From contig CAKTFL010000170.1 in the NCBI GenBank assembly GCA_934555855.1, positions 1 to 5,433 of the forward strand: a stretch of 5,433 bases of DNA, read 5' to 3'. The position numbers and the translations under genes were made by a program. Of the stretch, positions 1 to 4,204 are shown piece after piece; the stretch's first letter is position 1; each line of letters opens with the position of its first letter. This DNA comes from an uncultured Sphingomonas sp. (lineage in GTDB: Bacteria; Pseudomonadota; Alphaproteobacteria; Sphingomonadales; Sphingomonadaceae). The notes below the pieces were generated by a model, which saw only the letters and a program-made list of their open reading frames with translations, searched no databases and was not told the DNA's origin.

Positions 1-52
1 CCAGCGTGTCGAAAGCGCGACGGTCGGTCTTGGTCAACGTGTCGGCGGTCAT
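1..52 (-). CDS. 5' end of an unidentified gene divergent from the LysR regulator (partial)
   Basis: The reverse strand reads an ATG at 52-50 followed by 16 further open codons, giving MTADTLTKTDRRAFDTL before the window ends. The start is supported by a strong Shine-Dalgarno, AGGAGG, about seven bases upstream, and by a plausible promoter (98-76) and a LysR-type control region behind it. The product cannot be recognised from 17 residues; I see no signal peptide or motif. By the usual arrangement of LysR regulators, a gene divergent from the regulator is often its target, so this may be the gene controlled by the regulator at 164. That is inference from layout only. Confidence 0.7.
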   Translation of the reverse strand, partial: MTADTLTKTDRRAFDTL

Positions 53-75
53 CGGACCCTCCTTCTGTTGCTGCC

Positions 76-103
76 ACGATAGGCACTCGCTGCATCGCGT
101 AAA
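76..103 (-). promoter_or_regulatory. candidate sigma70-like promoter of the divergent partial gene
   Basis: On the reverse strand, TTTACG (103-98) and TATCGT (81-76) are separated by 16 bases, each matching four of six consensus positions. The predicted transcript start would fall shortly before the AGGAGG of the gene at 52-1. The inverted GGAAAC/GTTTCC element lies immediately upstream of the -35 hexamer, where a LysR activator would sit. The match is modest and could be chance. Confidence 0.35.
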
Positions 104-104
104 C

Positions 105-130
105 GGAAACGCTGGAAACTGATCGTTTCC
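105..130. promoter_or_regulatory. putative LysR operator: GGAAAC direct and inverted repeats
   Basis: GGAAAC occurs at 105-110 and again at 114-119 (9-base period), and its inverse GTTTCC at 125-130, giving a perfect 6+6 dyad with a five-base spacer (114-130). It lies in the short region between the divergent gene and the regulator. Dyads in such regions are typical binding sites of LysR-type regulators, which bind near their own promoter and activate the divergent gene. It is not a textbook T-N11-A box, so assignment to this regulator is inference. Confidence 0.4.
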
Positions 131-163
131 CGTCCTACCCCGCCGATGCAGGGAGACGTTGAT

Positions 164-1090
164 GTGAGGTTACCGGATCTCGAAGCCTGGGCGATCTTTG
201 CCGCCGTGGTCGAACACCACTCGTTCAGCGGCGCCGCCGAGGCAATCGGCCTCTCCAAAGCCACCGTGTCAAAGGCAGTATCCCGGCTGGAGGCGCAGCT
301 TGGCCAGTCGCTGTTCCACCGCACCTCCCGCCGGCTCGCGCTGACTGAGGCGGGACGCCCGCTTGCCGAGCACGCCCGCCGGATGCTGGCGGAGGCGACC
401 GCCGCCGAGGAGGCCGCGCGCGATGCCGCCGCTGCCCCGGCCGGTCGGATCAGGGTCGCCGCACCGATGAGCTTCGGCGTGACCAGCGTGGCGCCGCTGC
501 TCGCCGAGTTCCTGGCAGGCCACCCCGGCATCGAGGTCGACCTCAGCCTGTCGGACGCGAAGGTAGACATCGTCGCCGAGGGATTCGACATCGCGCTCCG
601 CATCGCCGACCTGCCCGACAGTTCGCTGCGCGCGCGCCGGCTGTGCGGAATCAAGCTGCACATCGTTGCCGCCCCCGCCTACCTAGCCGCCCACGGCGAG
701 CCGCGCCATCCGGGCGAACTCGGCGACCATCGGCTGTTCGGCTACTCCAACGTCAACGGGCCGTGGCATTTTCGGGGACCGGGCGGTGCGGAGGTGTCGG
801 TGCGCCCGGCCGGGCCGCTCAGCGCGAACAGCGGCGATGCGCTGGTGCCGGCGCTGCTGGGCGGGCTGGGGATCGCGCGGCTGCCCGGCTTCATCGTCGG
901 GCGGCACATTGAGGCGGGCGCGCTGGTTCCCATCCTCCCCGACTGGACGCCGCCGCCGATCGGGCTTCACCTGCTGACCCCGCCAAGCCCCTTGCGGCCG
1001 GCGCGGGTCGAGGCGCTGATCGCCTTTCTGGGGAAACGTCTGCGCGATCCGTGTGCGGCTGTCCTACAGACCGCCACTGTGCCAGGGTGA
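164..1090 (+). CDS. LysR family transcriptional regulator (CrgA-like group)
   Basis: This is a cytoplasmic DNA-binding regulator of about 308 residues, normal for the family. An N-terminal winged helix-turn-helix (about residues 5-64) contains the typical SFSGAAEAIGLSKATVSKAVSRLE region with HRTSRRLALTEAG after it. A substrate-binding-like effector domain follows from about residue 90 (GRIRVAAPMSFG, then LSLSDAKVDIVAEGFDIALRI), wording typical of the CrgA-like subgroup. I prefer the GTG at 164: AGGGAG at 150-155 is spaced eight bases from it, and the protein then begins (M)RLPDLEAW as in relatives. An in-frame ATG at 146 would add six residues but lacks an SD. The effector is unknown. It is divergent from the partial gene at 1-52, its likeliest target, and probably autoregulates through the 105-130 dyad. 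Confidence 0.9.
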   Translation: MRLPDLEAWAIFAAVVEHHSFSGAAEAIGLSKATVSKAVSRLEAQLGQSLFHRTSRRLALTEAGRPLAEHARRMLAEATAAEEAARDAAAAPAGRIRVAAPMSFGVTSVAPLLAEFLAGHPGIEVDLSLSDAKVDIVAEGFDIALRIADLPDSSLRARRLCGIKLHIVAAPAYLAAHGEPRHPGELGDHRLFGYSNVNGPWHFRGPGGAEVSVRPAGPLSANSGDALVPALLGGLGIARLPGFIVGRHIEAGALVPILPDWTPPPIGLHLLTPPSPLRPARVEALIAFLGKRLRDPCAAVLQTATVPG

Positions 1091-1191
1091 CCGGATGCAG
1101 CAAATTCACCTCCGCTCCCTCTTGGCCGGGCACGACCGGAGAAAAGATCGGCACGTCAGCCGCCCCCGATGCCCTCTTTGTGTCGTTTCGC

Positions 1192-1209
1192 CGGAAACTT
1201 CGGAAACTT
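1192..1209. repeat. 9-base tandem repeat CGGAAACTT x2, upstream of the AI-2E gene
   Basis: CGGAAACTT is repeated exactly at 1192-1200 and 1201-1209, with an inverse CGTTTC at 1184-1189. It lies in the 129-base gap between the LysR gene and the AI-2E gene, ending 10 bases before the chosen start. The same GGAAAC-N3-GGAAAC spacing occurs at 105-119 ahead of the LysR gene. No convincing promoter or terminator is visible in the rest of this gap. Confidence 0.6.
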
Positions 1210-1219
1210 CGCCAGCCGC

Positions 1220-2314
1220 ATGAACCGCCTTTCCCCTGACGCCGACGATGCCCGCTTCATCCGCCGCGCCGTGATCCTGGTGGTGATCGCCGCCCTGGTC
1301 GCGGCGCTGTTCCGGGCCGGCAACCTGCTGATCCTCGCCTTCGGGTCGATGCTGGGCGCGATCGCGATCCATGCGCTGGCCGATCTGTATCGAGATCATT
1401 TCCGCGCCCCGCGCAAGCTGGCACTCGGCCTCGGCATGGCGACGGCGGTCGGGGTCATCGTCTTTCTCTGCTGGCTGTTCGGCGTCGCGTTTCGCGAACA
1501 GGTCAACGTGCTCGTCACCCGATTGCCGGGCATCCTCGACCAGTTCGCCGCCTGGGCGCGGCAATCGCCGGTCGGTGCGAAGATCGTCGCGGCGATCCAG
1601 TCCGCCTATGCCGGCAGCCAGGCGGCGCAGGACGTGGGCGGCCTGGTGCTCGGCGCCGGTGAGGTCCTGCTCAACGCGCTGCTGCTGTTCGTCGGCGCGT
1701 TGTTCTTCGCGGCGGACCCGAAGGTTTATGAGCGCGGGTTCCTGCTGCTGATCCCGCCGTCGAAGCGCGCGGCGTTCGAGGATGCGCTGTTCGACACCGC
1801 CTCCACCTTGCGGCTGTGGCTGCGCGCGCAGCTGATCCAGATGACCAGCATGGGCGTGCTGGTCGGCGTCGGCCTGTGGATCGCGGGGGTGCCGTCGGCC
1901 GCGGCGCTGGGCCTGCTCGCCGGCTTATCGGAGTTCATTCCCTATATCGGCCCCACCGCCGCCATGCTGCCGGCGCTCGGCCTCGCCGCCACCAAGGGAA
2001 CGGGGCCGATCATCGGCACGCTGGTGACCTATGCGGCGGTGCGGATCGTCCAGTCCAACGCGATCACGCCTTTTGTCACCAGCCGCGTGGTCGCGATCCC
2101 GCCGGCGGTGACGTTGTTCGTCATCATCGGCATCGGCTATGTATTCGGGCTGTTCGGCCTGTTCTTCTCCGCCGCGCTGCTGGTGGTCATCTTTACCCTG
2201 ATTCGCAGCCTGTATCTGCGCGAGGTGCTCGGCGAGGATATCCCACGCGCCGAGCACCAGACCTTGCTCGGCCCCTCAGAAGCACCAGGCGAGTCACGGA
2301 AGTCGCTGGATTAA
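1220..2314 (+). CDS. AI-2E family transporter (YdiK/PerM/TqsA-like membrane protein)
   Basis: This is a polytopic inner-membrane protein of 364 residues, within the usual family length. Hydrophobic segments fall at about 17-31, 34-54, 68-90, 146-165, 208-256 (two) and 262-330 (several), with a soluble stretch around 91-145. That matches the roughly eight-helix AI-2E/UPF0118 fold. Family signatures are EFIPYIGPTAAMLPALGLA (about 238-256) and the QSNAITPFVTSRVVAIPPA region (about 278-296). Members have been linked to export of autoinducer-2, to cation/proton antiport, or to nothing known, so the substrate is open. An in-frame ATG at 1169 would add 17 residues (with a GNFGNF repeat) and has no SD; the later ATG gives the usual N-terminus. 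The SD at 1220 is also poor. Its stop codon lies inside the CtrA box of the next gene. Confidence 0.9.
   Translation: MNRLSPDADDARFIRRAVILVVIAALVAALFRAGNLLILAFGSMLGAIAIHALADLYRDHFRAPRKLALGLGMATAVGVIVFLCWLFGVAFREQVNVLVTRLPGILDQFAAWARQSPVGAKIVAAIQSAYAGSQAAQDVGGLVLGAGEVLLNALLLFVGALFFAADPKVYERGFLLLIPPSKRAAFEDALFDTASTLRLWLRAQLIQMTSMGVLVGVGLWIAGVPSAAALGLLAGLSEFIPYIGPTAAMLPALGLAATKGTGPIIGTLVTYAAVRIVQSNAITPFVTSRVVAIPPAVTLFVIIGIGYVFGLFGLFFSAALLVVIFTLIRSLYLREVLGEDIPRAEHQTLLGPSEAPGESRKSLD
2291..2295. promoter_or_regulatory. GANTC (CcrM-type) methylation site upstream of ctrA
   Basis: GAGTC lies 117 bases before the ctrA start and 16 bases before the CtrA box, inside the last codons of the preceding gene. 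In Caulobacter, a GANTC in the ctrA P1 promoter couples transcription to replication through CcrM methylation and GcrA. The motif is seen directly. Its role here is inferred from that precedent, and such a short motif also occurs by chance in coding DNA of this window. Confidence 0.35.
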
Positions 2315-2326
2315 GTGCTAATTAAC
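2311..2326 (+). promoter_or_regulatory. CtrA box (TTAA-N7-TTAAC), autoregulatory site of ctrA
   Basis: TTAA at 2311-2314 and TTAAC at 2322-2326 are separated by exactly seven bases, a perfect full CtrA recognition site. It lies 86 bases before the ctrA start and overlaps the TAA stop of the AI-2E gene. If GTTAAT (2350-2355) serves as a -10 element, this box ends at about the -35 position, as in CtrA-activated promoters. In Caulobacter and relatives CtrA regulates its own gene. The spacing match in AT-rich bases within GC-rich DNA is unlikely to be chance. Confidence 0.8.
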
Positions 2327-2355
2327 CTTTCGCGTTCAGGAACGCTGTGGTTAAT
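2321..2355. repeat. nested inverted repeat in the ctrA promoter region
   Basis: ATTAACC (2321-2327) is inversely repeated as GGTTAAT (2349-2355). Between them sits a second perfect palindrome, GCGTTC (2332-2337) and GAACGC (2340-2345) with a two-base centre. The outer arms are CtrA half-sites in head-to-head orientation, the left one being part of the full CtrA box. As RNA it could form a two-part hairpin after the AI-2E stop, but no U-run follows, so a protein-binding element is at least as likely as a terminator. Confidence 0.6.
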
Positions 2356-2411
2356 GGAACTGGTCCGGCGGGCGCAACGAAGGCGCGTGATCGGAAACGG
2401 GGGACATGCTG

Positions 2412-3107
2412 ATGCGCGTGCTGCTGATCGAGGACGAGCCGACGACCGCCAAGGCGATCGAGCTGATGCTCTCGGCCGAAGGATTTAATGTCTACACGAC
2501 CGACCTGGGCGAAGAGGGTTTGGACCTCGGCAAGCTCTATGATTACGACATCATCCTGCTCGACCTGAACTTGCCCGACATGCACGGCTATGACGTGCTG
2601 AAGAAGCTCCGGGTGGCGCGGGTCTCCACGCCGGTGCTGATCCTGTCGGGCATCAACGAGATGGATTCGAAGGTGCGCTCCTTCGGCTTCGGCGCGGACG
2701 ATTACGTGACCAAGCCGTTCCACCGCGAGGAGCTGATCGCTCGCATCCATGCCGTGGTGCGTCGGTCCAAGGGACATTCGCAGTCGGTGATCCGCACCGG
2801 CAAGCTGGCGGTGAACCTGGATGCCAAGACCGTCGAGGTCGATGGTGCGCGTGTCCACCTGACCGGCAAGGAATATGCGATGCTGGAGCTGCTGTCGCTC
2901 CGCAAGGGCACCACGCTGACCAAGGAAATGTTCCTCAACCATCTCTATGGCGGGATGGACGAGCCCGAGCTGAAGATCATCGACGTGTTCATCTGCAAGC
3001 TCCGCAAGAAGCTGAGCCTGGCCTGTGACGGCGAGAATTACATCGAGACCGTGTGGGGCCGCGGCTATGTGCTGCGCGAGCCGGACGAGGTGGTCGCGGT
3101 CGCCTGA
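2412..3107 (+). CDS. ctrA: cell-cycle response regulator transcription factor CtrA
   Basis: CtrA is an OmpR/PhoB-family response regulator that controls cell division, polar development and motility genes in alphaproteobacteria, activated by the CckA-ChpT phosphorelay. The 231 residues match the Caulobacter length. The receiver domain (about 1-115) has acidic residues E7/D8, phospho-acceptor D51 in LLDLNLPDM, and K101 in TKPFH. The winged-helix domain (about 125-223) carries [17 protein letters not shown], the [19 protein letters not shown] region and [11 protein letters not shown], nearly identical to the Caulobacter protein as I remember it. The ATG at 2412 is chosen because GGGGGA at 2399-2404 is seven bases away and MRVLLIED is the family N-terminus; the ATG at 2406 is too close to that SD. 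The gene has its own upstream CtrA box and a nearby GANTC. The C-terminus ends in VA instead of the Caulobacter AA degron. Confidence 0.97.
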   Translation: MRVLLIEDEPTTAKAIELMLSAEGFNVYTTDLGEEGLDLGKLYDYDIILLDLNLPDMHGYDVLKKLRVARVSTPVLILSGINEMDSKVRSFGFGADDYVTKPFHREELIARIHAVVRRSKGHSQSVIRTGKLAVNLDAKTVEVDGARVHLTGKEYAMLELLSLRKGTTLTKEMFLNHLYGGMDEPELKIIDVFICKLRKKLSLACDGENYIETVWGRGYVLREPDEVVAVA

Positions 3108-3147
3108 CCGCACCCGCCCTGCGGATCGTCGCGCCTCGTAAATTCCC

Positions 3148-3168
3148 CCGTTGCGTCGCGGCGGTTTT
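3148..3168 (+). terminator. candidate intrinsic terminator downstream of ctrA
   Basis: CCGTTGC (3148-3154) can pair with GCGGCGG (3158-3164) in RNA around a three-base loop, with seven pairs of which two are G-U, and TTTT follows directly (3165-3168). It begins 41 bases after the ctrA stop. The short U-run and wobble pairs make it weak to moderate. A smaller hairpin, CCGCA/TGCGG (3108-3112 and 3120-3124), immediately follows the ctrA stop and has no U-run. Confidence 0.45.
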
Positions 3169-3180
3169 GGGCGGAACGAA

Positions 3181-3197
3181 CGCCTCAGTGAGAGGCG
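3181..3197 (+). promoter_or_regulatory. hairpin masking the ribosome binding site of the small gene
   Basis: CGCCTC (3181-3186) and GAGGCG (3192-3197) form a perfect six-pair stem with loop AGTGA. The 3' arm contains the GAGG that serves as SD for the ATG at 3200, and the stem ends two bases before that ATG. Folded, it would block ribosome access, so translation of the small protein may be conditional. No U-run follows, so it is not a terminator. Confidence 0.5.
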
Positions 3198-3199
3198 AT

Positions 3200-3364
3200 A
3201 TGACGTACGATACGGACGACCAGGAATATTATTACTACCGCGCCGAAGCCGAAATCGAGGCGGCGCAGCGCTCGGCATCCGCCCCGGCGGTCAAGGCTCA
3301 TGTCGAGCTGGCCGAGCGATACCTCGAATTATGCGCGGATTACGTGCCGGCGGAGGAGGCCTAA
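3200..3364 (+). CDS. conserved-looking small acidic protein, 54 residues, unknown function
   Basis: I do not recognise a named family. The 54-residue product begins MTYDTDDQEYYYYRAEAEIEAAQ, with four consecutive tyrosines, then a predicted alpha-helical, Glu/Ala-rich stretch (about residues 14-46, ending in VELAERYLELCADY) and an acidic tail PAEEA. It has no signal peptide or membrane segment and a single cysteine (C45). Small proteins with a Tyr-rich start followed by RAEAE...A...AHxxLAxxY are, as I recall, common hypothetical proteins in sphingomonads. The ATG at 3200 has AGAGG four bases away. The open frame extends further upstream without a start supported by an SD. It lies between ctrA and the convergent A-type carrier gene, behind a possible terminator and an SD-masking hairpin. 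Confidence 0.75.
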   Translation: MTYDTDDQEYYYYRAEAEIEAAQRSASAPAVKAHVELAERYLELCADYVPAEEA

Positions 3365-3366
3365 GG

Positions 3367-3392
3367 CTGAGCCGCCCATCCCGCCGGCTCGG
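3367..3392. terminator. hairpin between convergent genes, possible shared terminator
   Basis: GAGCCG (3369-3374) and CGGCTC (3385-3390) form a perfect stem with a 10-base loop, extended to eight pairs on the plus-strand RNA. It fills the 34-base gap between the stop of the small gene (3364) and the stop of the minus-strand A-type carrier gene (3399), so it could stop transcription from both sides. No clear U-run follows on either strand, hence low confidence. Confidence 0.35.
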
Positions 3393-3398
3393 TGACGC

Positions 3399-3752
3399 CT
3401 AAACCGTGAAGCTCTCGCCGCAGCCGCAGCTACCCTTGGCATTCGGATTGTTGAACACGAAGCCGGCGGTGAAATCATCCTCGACCCAGTTCATCGTGGA
3501 GCCAACCAAGTACAGGATCGAGCCGCCGTCGACGAACAGCGTACCGCCGGGCGTCTCGATCCGCTCGTCAAACGGCTTCGCGTCCGTGACGTAGTCCACC
3601 GAATAGGCGAGGCCGGAACACCCCCGGCGCGGGGTGGACAGCTTCACCCCGATCGCGCCCTCAGGCGCTTTCGCCATCAGCGCGGCAATGCGTGCGTGGG
3701 CGGACGGGGTCAGATTGAGCGCGGCGGGCCGCGGCCGAAGGGTGGTCGCCAT
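3399..3752 (-). CDS. sufA: A-type iron-sulfur carrier/scaffold (HesB/IscA/SufA family)
   Basis: A-type proteins carry or transfer Fe-S clusters to target proteins in the cytoplasm. The product is 117 residues, usual for the family. It has the three conserved cluster-binding cysteines: C45 in PRRGCSGLAY, and C109 and C111 in GSCGCGESF at the C-terminus. VDGGSILYLVGSTMNWVEDD (about 75-93) and FVFNNPNAKGSCGCG are family hallmarks. The ATG at 3752-3750 overlaps the stop of the sufT-like gene by one base (TAATG) and has GGGGA seven bases upstream, which argues against longer upstream readings. It is the last gene of the suf cluster, hence the symbol; erpA/iscA paralogues look alike, so the symbol is from context. 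Confidence 0.92.
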   Translation of the reverse strand: MATTLRPRPAALNLTPSAHARIAALMAKAPEGAIGVKLSTPRRGCSGLAYSVDYVTDAKPFDERIETPGGTLFVDGGSILYLVGSTMNWVEDDFTAGFVFNNPNAKGSCGCGESFTV

Positions 3753-4204
3753 TACAACATCCCCAATTCCAGCTTGGCGTCGTCCGACATCTTCTGCGGG
3801 TCCCAAGGCGGATCCCAGACCAGGTTGACGTCGGCCATCGCGATGCCCGGCACGGCGCCGACGCGCAGTTCCACCTCGCCCGGCATCGACTCGGCGACCG
3901 GACAATGCGGCGTGGTCAGCGTCATATTGACGGTGGCATGGCCGTCGTCGGTCACCTCGACGCCGTAGATCAGCCCGAGGTCGTAGATGTTGACCGGGAT
4001 CTCGGGATCGTAAATGTCCTTGAGCGCGTCGATTACGCCGTCGTACAGCGCGCCGCCCGGCTCGCCCGGCGCGACCTCGCGCGGCTTCTGCGACAGGAAG
4101 CCGTCAAGATAGTCGCGCTTGCGCTCGGCCGTCTCGCCTGTCGCTTCCACCCGCGCCTTGGGGGGCGGCGCGACGCCCTCGACCTCTTCGATCTCGTAGC
4201 TCAT
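3752..4204 (-). CDS. sufT: SUF-system Fe-S assembly protein, DUF59/MIP18 family (SufT-like)
   Basis: DUF59/MIP18 proteins assist maturation of Fe-S proteins; PaaD and eukaryotic CIA2 are relatives. The product is 150 residues. A poorly conserved charged/proline-rich N-terminal extension (about 1-50, with PPPKARVEATGETAERKRDYLDG) precedes the DUF59 domain (about 52-130). The domain shows DPEIPVNIYDLGLIY (66-80), MTLTTPHCPVAESMP with the conserved cysteine at 101, and VNLVWDPPWDP (126-136). The ATG at 4204-4202 overlaps the sufS stop as ATGA, and GAGGA lies seven bases upstream inside sufS, indicating translational coupling. Its position between sufS and an A-type carrier gene supports a role in cluster maturation. 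The domain is secure; the symbol is by analogy. Confidence 0.9.
   Translation of the reverse strand: MSYEIEEVEGVAPPPKARVEATGETAERKRDYLDGFLSQKPREVAPGEPGGALYDGVIDALKDIYDPEIPVNIYDLGLIYGVEVTDDGHATVNMTLTTPHCPVAESMPGEVELRVGAVPGIAMADVNLVWDPPWDPQKMSDDAKLELGML

Noticed and set aside
1091..1165. Search for a promoter or terminator between the LysR and AI-2E genes
   Set aside because: TTGGCC at 1122-1127 has no acceptable -10 at a proper distance, and the only inverted match (ATCGG/CCGAT near 1147-1170) is short with a long loop.
1169..1219. Upstream ATG giving the AI-2E protein 17 extra residues
   Set aside because: There is no SD, the extension is not typical of the family, and it would translate the tandem repeat as GNFGNF. 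It cannot be fully excluded because the SD at 1220 is also poor.
1925..2257. 110-codon minus-strand frame opposite the AI-2E gene
   Set aside because: It is low-complexity and Gln/Asp/Arg-rich, and it mirrors a well-supported membrane protein gene.
3053..3199. Longer version of the small protein starting inside ctrA
   Set aside because: The extra residues are an out-of-frame reading of the ctrA end and the noncoding gap. The SD lies just before 3200.
2322..3278. 318-codon open frame on the minus strand opposite ctrA
   Set aside because: It is antisense to the near-certain ctrA gene, its product is rich in His/Gln/Arg with no recognisable domain, and such mirror frames are common in GC-rich DNA.
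3753..3905. N-terminal extension of the A-type carrier frame
   Set aside because: It is an Arg/Gly-rich reading of sufT-like coding sequence. The TAATG junction with GGGGA seven bases upstream marks the real start at 3752.
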